From NCBI GenBank assembly GCA_934183325.1, contig CAKPSH010000005.1, positions 1 to 64,000 of the forward strand: DNA of 64,000 nucleotides. Reading direction: 5' to 3'. Shown here in pieces: positions 43,109-51,355 of the stretch. The position numbers and the translations under genes were made by a program. Numbering within the stretch: the first letter of the stretch is position 1; the number at the start of each line of letters is the position of its first letter. This DNA is from an uncultured Clostridia bacterium. GTDB taxonomy: Bacteria > Bacillota > Clostridia > TANB77 > CAG-508. The notes below the pieces were generated by a model, which saw nothing but the letters and a program-made list of their open reading frames with translations, had not been told where the DNA came from and did not search any database.

Positions 43109-44647
43109 ATGAAAAAATTAATTGAAAAACTTAATGACACAAAAATTTTACATTTAATAGTAATTGTTCTTGGTACTATTTTTATATCTATCTCAGCATT
43201 TCACTCTAATATGTGGTTTGATGAAAGTTATTCTGTAGGAATAGCCAATCATAGTTTTAAAGATATCTGGATAATTGGCGGTTCTGATGTACATCCTATA
43301 TTATATTATTTTTTCTTACACATTATAAATTTGATTTTTGGTAATAAAATAATATTATATAGACTATTTTCTGTATTATGTGCTACTCTCTTAGGAGTTT
43401 TAGGATTTACACATATTAGAAAAGACTTTGGAGAAAAAACTGGTTTAATATTTAGCTTTTTAGCTTTCTTTTTTCCTCCTTGTTTTGTTTATTCAGGAGA
43501 AATACGAATGTATTCGCTAGCAATGTTATTAGTATCATTAACCGCTATTTATGCATATAGAATCTACAAAAATTTTGACAATTTTAATATAAAAAATTGG
43601 ATTATTTTTGCTATATGCAGTTTAGCTTCAGCTTATACTCATTATTATGCATTAATGACCAGTGGATTAATAAACTTAATTTTAATGATTATTCTAATAA
43701 TTAAATTTATTAAAACTAAGAAATTTGATAATAATATGAAAGCTTTTATTATATGTGGTATTATTCAGGTTATTTTATATTTACCATGGTTATTATCTCT
43801 TCTAACTCAAATGGGTCAAGTTTCATCAGGATTTTGGATTGGAATTCACTTTCCTGATACATTAGTTGAACTATTTACATTCCAATTCACTGGTAATTTA
43901 ACTGGTTCAGAATATATTTCAGTAACAATAGCATTAGTTTGGAGTGTTTTTGTTACCGCTTATATGATTTATATATATTTTACCAGTTACAAAAAAAATA
44001 AAATCAGTACAAAAAAAGAAATGTTTCCTGCTACTACTGCTCTGAAATTATTTTTAGGAATTGCATTAGCTGCTTGTATTGTTTCACTTGTAATTTGGCG
44101 TCCTATTATTTATGCAAGATATATGCTTTGCGTTATGGGATTATTTATTTTCTTCCTAGCTTATACTATGGATAAAAAAGGTAATAAATGGTTTAATTTC
44201 ACTTTATGCACAACGGCATTACTAATATCATTAACTATAAATATTAATTTTATTAATACTAATTATGATCAAAGCAATACTGCTCCTATTAAATTTATTA
44301 ATGCAAATATTAAAGATAATGATATCTTTGTTTTTAGTAACATGATCGGAGATAATTTTGGCGGATTTGTTATTTGTGCAAATTACCCAGAAAGAACTGC
44401 TTATTATTATAATCAACAAAATTGGGGTATAGATAAAGCCTATAAAGCCTTTACAAGAGATTTTAATACAATAACTGATTTAAACGCATTAAATAATATT
44501 TCAGGTAGAATATGGATTATTAGTACTGATAATTCTGCAACACTTAATGAAATTGAAAATAATTTTGATATAAAAATCTTAAAACAAGAACATTTTTATA
44601 CTAAATATAAAAATTATCAATATACTATTTCATTAATAGAGAAATAA
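43109..44647 (+). CDS. GT39/GT83-type membrane glycosyltransferase
   Basis: 512-residue GT-C fold enzyme of the dolichyl-phosphate-mannose-protein mannosyltransferase / ArnT-like group; moves a sugar from a polyprenyl-phosphate donor to an acceptor outside the membrane. The catalytic Asp-Glu is in NMWFDESYSVG in the first extracellular loop, with HPILYYFF after it; about eleven hydrophobic helices follow and a short globular C-terminus (about 400-512). Acceptor unknown. Monocistronic with own promoter and terminator. The giant surface proteins of the window would be possible acceptors, which is speculation. Confidence 0.85.
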   Translation: MKKLIEKLNDTKILHLIVIVLGTIFISISAFHSNMWFDESYSVGIANHSFKDIWIIGGSDVHPILYYFFLHIINLIFGNKIILYRLFSVLCATLLGVLGFTHIRKDFGEKTGLIFSFLAFFFPPCFVYSGEIRMYSLAMLLVSLTAIYAYRIYKNFDNFNIKNWIIFAICSLASAYTHYYALMTSGLINLILMIILIIKFIKTKKFDNNMKAFIICGIIQVILYLPWLLSLLTQMGQVSSGFWIGIHFPDTLVELFTFQFTGNLTGSEYISVTIALVWSVFVTAYMIYIYFTSYKKNKISTKKEMFPATTALKLFLGIALAACIVSLVIWRPIIYARYMLCVMGLFIFFLAYTMDKKGNKWFNFTLCTTALLISLTININFINTNYDQSNTAPIKFINANIKDNDIFVFSNMIGDNFGGFVICANYPERTAYYYNQQNWGIDKAYKAFTRDFNTITDLNALNNISGRIWIISTDNSATLNEIENNFDIKILKQEHFYTKYKNYQYTISLIEK

Positions 44648-44652
44648 ACTAC

Positions 44653-44690
44653 AAGAACTCAAATGTATATCTACATTTGAGTTCTTTTCT
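44653..44690 (+). terminator. Intrinsic terminator of the GT39-like gene
   Basis: AAGAACTCAAATGTA-TATC-TACATTTGAGTTCTT stem, then TTCTATTTT. Confidence 0.88.
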
Positions 44691-47016
44691 ATTTTCTGCT
44701 TTCATGACATATAAAATAAATAATTTGATATTTTTTTGATATTTCATTTAATAAATTAATTGCCTTTGTTAATTTTTCTTGATCTAAATTTACAAAAGGA
44801 TCATCTAATATTATAAATGGCTTTTCATTTTCATATAATGCATCTACTAATGCAAACCTCATACAAATACCAATTAAATCTCTATAACCTGTACTTAAAT
44901 AAGCTATCTCTTTTTTCTCTCCTTGTTCTTTAATTTGTACATTTAGCTTTACATCTACACTCGTATCAATTTTTTCTCCATTGATTATATTAATGTACTT
45001 TTCAAATCCATTAATCATACCATTTAAATAATGTGATGAAAATTCTTCTTTAGCTCTTGTTAAATATTTTTGTGTTTTATTTAATATATCATATTTTTTA
45101 TTTGCTTCTAATAGTTCATTTTTTAACATTTCAATTTCATTTTCTATGTCTTCTGAATTATCCATTGTGTTAATTAATCTATTCATTTCATTCTCATCAT
45201 AACTTTTTTGATTAATCAACTCATTTAATTTTTTTGATAACTGTTCATTCCTATCTTTTATTTCTTGTATATTTTTTTCCTCAATTTCTATTACTTTTAA
45301 ATTTGCAATATCATTTTCTTTTTCATAATTATTTTTATATAATTCATCTTCTTTTAATTTATTTATTAATTTTTCATATTCAATTTTCTTAGTTTTAATA
45401 TTTTCAATAATATTCTTACAGTTATTATTAAATTCAATAATATTATCTTTACTAATATTTTCTGGACAATATCTATTTAAATATAAGTTTATTTCATAAA
45501 TTAACTTTTCTATATTTGATTTATATTCATTTCCCTTAATTTCTTTTTCTCTAATTATTTTTTCCATATTTTTATATTCATAATATTCATTATTTATTCT
45601 ATTAATATATTCATAATTAATACTTGCTTCATCAATATTATTATCATATAAACTTACAAAATCATATATTTTTTCTTTTAATTCTTTTAAGGTTTTATTC
45701 TTTTCATTAATAACTTTATTTAATTTTTCAATATTTTCTTTTTCATCTTTTTCCTTTTTTACTAAATTAAATATTAGCCCAACTACTCCTATTAATGAAA
45801 TACTATATAAATATTTTGATATAAAAATTCCTAATACTATACCACTTATCACCAATAATAAATATATAATTATTTTTTTATTTTTCTTTTTATTTTTTTC
45901 TATTATTTCTCTCTGCTTGTTTTTTAACTCATTTAATCTCTCATTAAATGAATTAATTTCTTTATTTGTATTTTCAATTTCACTATAAATTAAATAATTA
46001 TCATTTATCTCTTTATCATTAATCTCTTTACCATAAAATTTTCTTTTTAATTCTTCGTATTTTTCTGCTTCTTCATCTTCTATAATTAATTCATCTAATT
46101 TTGCGGTTAATGAATCAATGTTAAATGCAATATTCTCATATCTTTTTATTTCTTCATTTTCCGGTATTATATTATTAAAATATTTTTTTATTTCACTAAT
46201 TTCACTCTCATCTTTTTTTATTATTCCACAGAGTTCATCGTATCTATCTTTTTTTATTTTGTTTTTCTCATTTTCAGCATTCAAGTTTATTTTTGCTTGA
46301 TTATTATCAAGTTCATTTTTATATAATTTTATTGTATTTGATAAATTTTCGATTTTTTTGTTTCTTTCGTTTATTAATTCTTCATTTTTCCTTGATTGCT
46401 CTAGTTCTCTATTCTTTATAAATATTTTGTTTTCTAATTCATTAATTTTTCCCTTATTTCCTATTTTTTTATATTCTTTCATAGCTAGTGTTATTCTATT
46501 TATTGCATCCTCTGATGTATTTATATCATTTTCATTTTCTAATATGTTACTTAATTTTGAGCTTAAACTATCATTAATTTCTACAGATATATTATTTTGA
46601 GGTATATATGTACTTCTCTCATAAGCTTGTCTATCTATCTTAAATATCTCTTCTCCAATATTTTCTGAATAATCTGAGGATTCACAATTAGTGCTCTTAT
46701 TGTATAATTTAAATGTATCTTCCTTTTCTTTTATCCCAAAAAATCTCTCAATTTCATATACCTTATTATCTATTTCAATTTCTAATGTACCACCAAATTT
46801 TCCGCCTTGCCAAGGATAATATTTTTTTCTCTCATTCTCATCTATAGCTCTTTTATTTGAATTATCAAATCCATAAAACATAACTTTTATAAATGTAGCT
46901 AAAGTACTTTTACCCCATCCATTTACTTCATTTAATACATTTAATCCGTCAGAAAACTCATAATTAAATTCATGTAATTTTCCAAAATTTTGTATATAAC
47001 ATCTTATTATTTTCAT
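44689..47016 (-). CDS. SMC-like AAA ATPase (YhaN/SbcC-type)
   Basis: Probable partner of the nuclease encoded upstream. 775 residues: split ATPase with Walker A NGWGKSTLATF at the start and signature LSTGYRDLIGI plus Walker B FIILDDPFVNLD at the end, joined by long coiled coils. Unusually for SbcC, a pair of hydrophobic helices lies mid-protein (KKIIIYLLLVISGIVLGIF and YLYSISLIGVVGLIFNL, about 380-425), the pattern of YhaN-type proteins, so it may be membrane-tied. It has no Cys zinc hook. It starts 16 bases after the nuclease gene. Confidence 0.82.
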   Translation of the reverse strand: MKIIRCYIQNFGKLHEFNYEFSDGLNVLNEVNGWGKSTLATFIKVMFYGFDNSNKRAIDENERKKYYPWQGGKFGGTLEIEIDNKVYEIERFFGIKEKEDTFKLYNKSTNCESSDYSENIGEEIFKIDRQAYERSTYIPQNNISVEINDSLSSKLSNILENENDINTSEDAINRITLAMKEYKKIGNKGKINELENKIFIKNRELEQSRKNEELINERNKKIENLSNTIKLYKNELDNNQAKINLNAENEKNKIKKDRYDELCGIIKKDESEISEIKKYFNNIIPENEEIKRYENIAFNIDSLTAKLDELIIEDEEAEKYEELKRKFYGKEINDKEINDNYLIYSEIENTNKEINSFNERLNELKNKQREIIEKNKKKNKKIIIYLLLVISGIVLGIFISKYLYSISLIGVVGLIFNLVKKEKDEKENIEKLNKVINEKNKTLKELKEKIYDFVSLYDNNIDEASINYEYINRINNEYYEYKNMEKIIREKEIKGNEYKSNIEKLIYEINLYLNRYCPENISKDNIIEFNNNCKNIIENIKTKKIEYEKLINKLKEDELYKNNYEKENDIANLKVIEIEEKNIQEIKDRNEQLSKKLNELINQKSYDENEMNRLINTMDNSEDIENEIEMLKNELLEANKKYDILNKTQKYLTRAKEEFSSHYLNGMINGFEKYINIINGEKIDTSVDVKLNVQIKEQGEKKEIAYLSTGYRDLIGICMRFALVDALYENEKPFIILDDPFVNLDQEKLTKAINLLNEISKKYQIIYFICHESRK

Positions 47017-47032
47017 TATTTTCTCCTGTTCT

Positions 47033-48109
47033 TTATAACTCTTCCCCTGTTAATGCTTTCAATCCTGTAATAATAATTTCTTTTTTTTCTTCTTCTGTTA
47101 AATTTTCTTTTAAAATCATTCTAATAAATTCTCCTTTGAGTGAAGCATCATTTTCATAATCCAAATAATTTATTTTTAATGTTGTTTTATCATAGATTTT
47201 AACATAATAAAATTCTTCATTATATTTTTTTAACAAATAATCAATATCTCTTTCTGAATTAATATCTACTTTTCCAACTAAAATTATTTTTATTAAATTT
47301 TGTTTCGAAATTTTCTCTATCTTTTCATTTATTTTTTGTTCAACTTCTGTTGTTGTCATAGTATCTGACACATCAACTTCTAGCTCCTCAAGTGTTCTAA
47401 TTGAATTAGATATAAATTTTGTTTCTAGTTTATTATTTTCAATATTTAAAAGTACAAAGCCTTTTTCTCCACATTCATCAAAGCCCCTACCTTCAAGACA
47501 TCCAGAATAGCAATATATTCCTCTATTATCCAATTTTTCTAATTTATATTTATGAATGTGTCCTAATGCTAAATAATCAATATTCTTATTTTTTAGTTCT
47601 CTTAGATTTATAATTTCTGTCTTATCTTTTTTATTTTCATAGTTAGACTCTTGTCCATGTAATACTACTATATTAAAATCACTTTGATTTAGCATTAATG
47701 ATTTGTATATTTCATAACTATCTTTTTTACCAAATTCTATTCCTGATATTGCAACATTCTCATATTTATATGAATTCCATTCATTTTTATTAAATAATTT
47801 TAAATTATCAGGAATTTCGTCTATTATAAAGTTTTCTTCATCATGATTTCCCTTTAAGTATATAAAATCTATATTCTTATTAGCCAATATTGTATCTCTA
47901 ACAATATTCTTAGCCTTCACTGATACTTTATTTTTATCAAATAAATCTCCAGCAATAATAATAATTCTAACATCATTATTATTTGCAAAATTAACCATAT
48001 TTTGAAAACTATATAAAATTTCATCTCTTCTTTGTTTTGCTTTCTCCTTATCTAAATTGGCTTCTAGTTTAGAATCCAAATGCAAGTCACTACAATGTAT
48101 AATTTTCAT
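47033..48109 (-). CDS. DNA-repair metallophosphoesterase (YhaO/SbcD-type)
   Basis: Mre11-like nuclease subunit, 358 residues. Metal motifs in order: HCSDLHLDS, AGDLFDKNKV, LKGNHDEEN, VVLHGQES and ALGHIHKYKL. A C-terminal capping domain (about 240-358) is present. It pairs with the AAA ATPase downstream and has a good promoter upstream, so the pair is an independent repair unit. Lying next to the OLE RNA locus may be coincidental. Confidence 0.88.
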   Translation of the reverse strand: MKIIHCSDLHLDSKLEANLDKEKAKQRRDEILYSFQNMVNFANNNDVRIIIIAGDLFDKNKVSVKAKNIVRDTILANKNIDFIYLKGNHDEENFIIDEIPDNLKLFNKNEWNSYKYENVAISGIEFGKKDSYEIYKSLMLNQSDFNIVVLHGQESNYENKKDKTEIINLRELKNKNIDYLALGHIHKYKLEKLDNRGIYCYSGCLEGRGFDECGEKGFVLLNIENNKLETKFISNSIRTLEELEVDVSDTMTTTEVEQKINEKIEKISKQNLIKIILVGKVDINSERDIDYLLKKYNEEFYYVKIYDKTTLKINYLDYENDASLKGEFIRMILKENLTEEEKKEIIITGLKALTGEEL

Positions 48110-48168
48110 TACTATTGTTCCTTTCCATATTATTCTATCTTTTGTTTTTTTATATTTTCTTTTATTGT

Positions 48169-48197
48169 ATTTTATATTAACAGTTTTTTATTGTCAA
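48169..48197 (-). promoter_or_regulatory. Sigma-A promoter of the nuclease-ATPase operon
   Basis: Minus strand TTGACA, 17-bp spacer, TAAAAT, about 55 bases before the nuclease start. Confidence 0.78.
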
Positions 48198-48280
48198 TAT
48201 ATAATACGAAAAAATGTTCTGTATCCTAATAATTAATTTTAAGTTATGAATTTCTTTTTATTCATCGTTATCTTATAATA

Positions 48281-48335
48281 TCATATAAAAAATAACCATT
48301 ATTACTAATTTTTATTTTAATAATAATGGCTATTT
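48281..48335 (-). terminator. Terminator after oapA
   Basis: Minus strand GCCATTATTATTA ... TAGTAATAATGGTTATTTTTT, just past the oapA stop; AT-rich on both sides, so possibly bidirectional. Confidence 0.75.
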
Positions 48336-48341
48336 TTTTAT

Positions 48342-48884
48342 TTATTTAACTATATTACTCAATACTTTTCCAACAATATGTACAATTTGGGTTGAATTTT
48401 TATTTGCTATAACTTTGCCATAAGCTTTTCCTCCGACAGTTAATGATGCAACTAACGCACTTATTAAATATTGTATAAAATAAGGCAATCCATAGTTTTC
48501 AGTCAACTTAACCGCAATTAAAGCACTGATTGATCCACTTAAAACTCCACATACATCTCCAATAACATCTGCACAAATATTTGCAACAATTGCTGAATTC
48601 TTAATTAACTTTATTGATGTTTTTGAACCTTTTACTTTTTTGGTAGCCTTAGCATGAAATTCTGCTTCATCAGCTACTGTAACTGCAACACCAATAATAT
48701 CTGTTAAAATTCCGACAAATATTACAGCAATTAAAATCAATATTGCAAAAAATATATTTAGGTTTGACATTCCATTAGTCGTTATATATGACATTACTAA
48801 TGATAATGTAAAGGTTATAGCAAATGATTGAATAATCCATCTCGATTTAGGTTTTTCTTCATTTTTTTGCAATTCTTTATTCAC
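48342..48884 (-). CDS. oapA: OapA-like OLE-RNA-associated membrane protein
   Basis: About 180 residues, basic start, four predicted membrane helices (about 16-37, 43-70, 97-124, 133-152). DVIGD gives the DxxxD motif at residues 106 and 110, close to the essential pair (104/108, as I recall) in Bacillus halodurans OapA, the 21-kDa protein that holds OLE RNA at the membrane. The segment ADEAEFHAKATKKVKGS between helices 2 and 3 has the look of CNNM/DUF21 Mg transporters; OLE complexes have been tied to Mg homeostasis. The GTG at 48884 is only one base from GGAG, so the exact start is uncertain. It is directly downstream of the OLE-like RNA. Confidence 0.75.
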   Translation of the reverse strand: MNKELQKNEEKPKSRWIIQSFAITFTLSLVMSYITTNGMSNLNIFFAILILIAVIFVGILTDIIGVAVTVADEAEFHAKATKKVKGSKTSIKLIKNSAIVANICADVIGDVCGVLSGSISALIAVKLTENYGLPYFIQYLISALVASLTVGGKAYGKVIANKNSTQIVHIVGKVLSNIVK

Positions 48885-48906
48885 TCTCCTATTTTTTATA
48901 TCAATT

Positions 48907-48930
48907 AAGGCAGGAAATTAATCCTGCCTT
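48907..48930. terminator. Hairpin between OLE RNA and oapA
   Basis: AAGGCAGGA-TTAATT-TCCTGCCTT on either strand. The T-run is good on plus (CCTTTTATTTT) and poor on minus, so on the RNA's own strand it may only partly terminate and let transcription reach oapA. Confidence 0.6.
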
Positions 48931-48935
48931 TTATT

Positions 48936-49471
48936 TTAGATGGTAAAAACCCAAGTAAATTTTACGGTTTAGGTCTAGTTGAATTTCTCTATTTTCTACA
49001 TTACATTACTGTAAAGCCGTTTCCATTTAAAGAAAATATTTACTCTAAAAGTAAACACCAGATCGCCACTTAAGTCCGTACCTTAATCCTTAGATTCTCA
49101 TGCGACTTAGCAAACATTCTAGAAGTTTTCCTTGGCATACTTTTCTTATTACTAGTTTCTTTTGCAATCATAATTTCATAATTATAAGTAATTACTCCCA
49201 GTACTCTCACTCAAAACAGGCTACACTATGTATTTCGTGTCTTGGCACTCAACATAGGTTATACTTAAAACATAACGTTAATTGTTTAAGTCTCAATCAA
49301 AATAGGGACTTTATATATGCCATTATATATTACCCCCACTTTTTTATTCTTCATATAAATACACAAAACTGGCATTTCGCGCAAATATACGAAGCTTCAA
49401 CGGTGTGCCCTTTAGTGGATTTTTAGCCCCACCCTCATAATAAAAAGTACGACTAGAATAATGCACCATCA
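48936..49471 (-). ncRNA. ole: OLE-like large structured noncoding RNA
   Basis: About 535 nt without a credible ORF, transcribed from a near-perfect promoter (49478-49506). Its first bases GATGGT (49465-49470) pair with ACCATC near the 3' end (48939-48944), then TCTAGT with ACTAGA farther in, closing a giant domain. Inner hairpins include GTTTACT-TTT-AGAGTAAA and CTATGT...ACATAG. The region is less AT-rich than other gaps. Size, end pairing and position directly upstream of a DxxxD four-helix protein fit OLE (ornate, large, extremophilic) RNA, which forms a membrane ribonucleoprotein in anaerobic and extremophilic Firmicutes. tmRNA, RNase P and SRP motifs were looked for and not seen. Confidence 0.75.
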
Positions 49472-49477
49472 AAAATT

Positions 49478-49506
49478 ATTATAGCATATAAGATTTAAAT
49501 TGTAAA
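49478..49506 (-). promoter_or_regulatory. Sigma-A promoter of the OLE-like RNA
   Basis: Minus strand TTTACA, exactly 17 bp, TATAAT; the RNA starts about seven bases later at GATGGT. Confidence 0.85.
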
Positions 49507-49549
49507 GTGAATTATTTGTGAATTCTTATCAATCGTTCTTCATTATTCG

Positions 49550-50251
49550 TCATTTTACTACATTATTGCTTTCTATGATTTTTTCTATGAATTGTACTAG
49601 TAAATTTTGACTCATATATTCTCTGAAATCTGGTATAAACCATAGTATTCTAAAAACAATTAGTAATATCACTACTGTAATAATCAATATTTCCAAATCT
49701 TTTAATTTTTCTTTAAATGTTTTTTTATGATATACTTTATACCCATAATCTTTCATTCTTCTTGTATATGCATCTCTATATGCCTTTTGTACAGTTTCAT
49801 CAATTTTTCTTTCTGCCTCTTCTTCAATATTATGATAATACTTGTTTTCATTATATGTATTTGATCTATCAACTGTATTCCTATGATTGTTTTCTGTTGT
49901 TTTTGTATTACTTGTTTGTATATTATTAGATTGTGATTTTTGTTGTAGCTGTCTTTTTAAATACATATTTTCTTCATATAATTTTTTATACATATTTCTT
50001 ACATTCTCAGTATCATTATTTATCTTATTTCTTTCTGTTTCCAATTGTTCATCATATTTAGTTCTTTTATCTTTATCAGATAAAATTTCATAAGCTTCAT
50101 TTATTTCTTTAAATTTTTCCTCTGCCCATTTTTTCTTTTCTTCTGGATTTGCATCAGGGTGGTACATTTTTGCTAATGTTCTATATACCTTATCTATTAT
50201 TTCTTTAGAAGCTTTCTCATTTACTTGTAAAATTTCATAATAATTTTTCAT
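49550..50251 (-). CDS. Membrane-anchored DnaJ-domain protein
   Basis: J-domain co-chaperone that would recruit DnaK to the membrane. Residues 1-68 are a J domain with the HPD motif in MYHPDANPEEKKKW. A Gln/Asn-rich coiled segment follows (about 85-160), then one membrane helix (about 190-208, ILIITVVILLIVFRILWF) and a short tail. No Gly/Phe region or zinc fingers, so it is not canonical DnaJ. 233 residues, AAAGGAG before the ATG. Between the OLE locus and the rplL terminator; no functional link evident. Confidence 0.85.
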   Translation of the reverse strand: MKNYYEILQVNEKASKEIIDKVYRTLAKMYHPDANPEEKKKWAEEKFKEINEAYEILSDKDKRTKYDEQLETERNKINNDTENVRNMYKKLYEENMYLKRQLQQKSQSNNIQTSNTKTTENNHRNTVDRSNTYNENKYYHNIEEEAERKIDETVQKAYRDAYTRRMKDYGYKVYHKKTFKEKLKDLEILIITVVILLIVFRILWFIPDFREYMSQNLLVQFIEKIIESNNVVK

Positions 50252-50343
50252 TTATTACTCCTTTTATAATATTATAGCATATTTAATAATTATAAACTAT
50301 ATTTCTTTTAATTTATATATTTAATCTGAGAATAATTTATAAG

Positions 50344-50465
50344 ATAAAAAACAAGAATAACATTTTCTAAGTGCCAGAGGCACATAAGAAAATTTAATTC
50401 TTCCATAATTATCTTCTAAGGAAACTCACTATTTCATAGATGACTTTCCTAAGAATATAAAAAAA
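50344..50465 (-). repeat. Terminator-linked repeat, full-length copy R5
   Basis: About 121 bp, reading leftward from the rplL terminator T-tract. A mosaic: the 5' end matches R1 (TATATTC) while the partner arm matches R2 (GAAGATA), so the first stem has one mismatch; the second hairpin carries the same decayed arm as R2. Confidence 0.85.
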
Positions 50466-50490
50466 TAAAACCCATAAAGGGTTTTATTTT
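50461..50490 (-). terminator. Intrinsic terminator of the ribosomal protein operon
   Basis: Minus strand AAAATAAAACCC-TTTAT-GGGTTTTATTTT then TTTA directly after the rplL stop; the T-tract continues into repeat R5. Confidence 0.9.
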
Positions 50491-50496
50491 CTATAA

Positions 50497-50871
50497 TTAA
50501 GCAAGTTCAACAACTGCTCCTACTTCTACGAATTTAGCTTTTAATTCTTCAGCTTCTGCTTTTGCAACGTTTTCTTTAACTGTCTTTGGAGCTCCATCTA
50601 CTAATTCCTTAGCTTCTTTTAATCCTAATCCTGTTGCATCTCTAACAACTTTGATAACTTGGATTTTGTTAGCTCCAACGTCTTTTAATATTACGTTGAA
50701 TTCTGTTTTTTCTTCAGCTGCTGCAGCACCTGCTCCAGCTCCAGCTGCAGGTGCAGCTGCTGCTACTGCAGAAACTCCGTATTTTTCTTCTATTCCTTTA
50801 ACTAATTCTGATAATTCAACTACTGTTAATTCATCAATAGTCTCTAATATTTTATCTGTTTTTTCACTCAT
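50497..50871 (-). CDS. rplL: 50S ribosomal protein L7/L12
   Basis: Stalk protein that recruits translation factors. 124 residues: N-terminal dimer domain, Ala/Gly hinge (VAAAAPAAGAGAGAAAA) and the C-terminal domain with KVVRDATGLGLKEAKELVD. AGGAGG precedes the ATG. The operon ends here in a strong terminator, whereas rpoB usually follows; an unusually long 445-bp gap separates it from rplJ. Confidence 0.97.
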   Translation of the reverse strand: MSEKTDKILETIDELTVVELSELVKGIEEKYGVSAVAAAAPAAGAGAGAAAAEEKTEFNVILKDVGANKIQVIKVVRDATGLGLKEAKELVDGAPKTVKENVAKAEAEELKAKFVEVGAVVELA

Positions 50872-51069
50872 TTTTAAATCCTCCTAAATTATTTTATTAT
50901 TTTTTAGATTATCATTTTTGTAATCTAACTTATCTTTGAATTCAAATATAAAATATTTTCAACTTTATATTTAATTCAATAACCTTTAATTGTTAATAAG
51001 CATTTTAATCTAAACTTTTAATGTTTTTAATGTTAATAATGCTTTTATTTTTTGTAAAATTCGCTACAT

Positions 51070-51192
51070 AATTTCAATCAAAATCAAGTAGTACTAGGCA
51101 TTTTCAATTCAAAATGCGGAAATGTACTTGTGTACATTGAGCAATTTTGATATTGAAAATAACGACGTAATACGACGATTTTCATTGAAATT
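51070..51192 (-). repeat. 123-bp nested palindrome between rplJ and rplL
   Basis: Outer arms AATTTCAATCAAAATC (51070-51085) and GATTTTCATTGAAATT (51177-51192) pair with one mismatch. Inner arms ATTTTCAATTCAAAAT and ATTTTGATATTGAAAAT follow, and the tip is GCGGAAATGTAC-TTGT-GTACATTGAGC. Looks like a MITE-like palindromic insertion in the intercistronic gap. Transcribed from rplJ it would be one long hairpin. Confidence 0.75.
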
Positions 51193-51355
51193 AACATTAT
51201 GCATTTTCTTTTTGTACTCTTACTTGATCTAATGCTTTCGCTTGCAAAATTTATTTCATAAATTTTTCACGCTTTTTGCATTATTAAACTTTGATTCATA
51301 ATGTTTTTTATTAACATTATGCATTCTCTTTTTGTACTCTTACTTGATCTAATGC
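51191..51355 (-). repeat. 45-bp direct repeat: duplicated 3' end of rplJ
   Basis: Copy A 51191-51235 and copy B 51311-51355 are identical but for one base (the stop-proximal T/C). Copy B is the real end of rplJ (codons for DQVRVQKENA and stop); copy A lies 120 bp downstream, abutting the palindrome. The 75 bp between contain no ORF. Confidence 0.85.

Noticed and set aside
44689..48109. Nuclease-ATPase pair as a phage-defence system
   Set aside because: The pair matches the chromosomal YhaO/YhaN or SbcDC repair type and has no defence-island neighbours.
49100..49426. Plus-strand ORF of 108 codons in the OLE region
   Set aside because: No ribosome site, odd composition, and it lies antisense within the structured RNA.
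48936..49471. tmRNA, RNase P RNA, SRP RNA or group I/II intron as identity of the large RNA
   Set aside because: No tmRNA tag or TTCGAC end, no RNase P GAGGAAAGTCC-type core, no SRP tetraloop motif, no intron domain V and no flanking exon. OLE fits size, end pairing and downstream gene.
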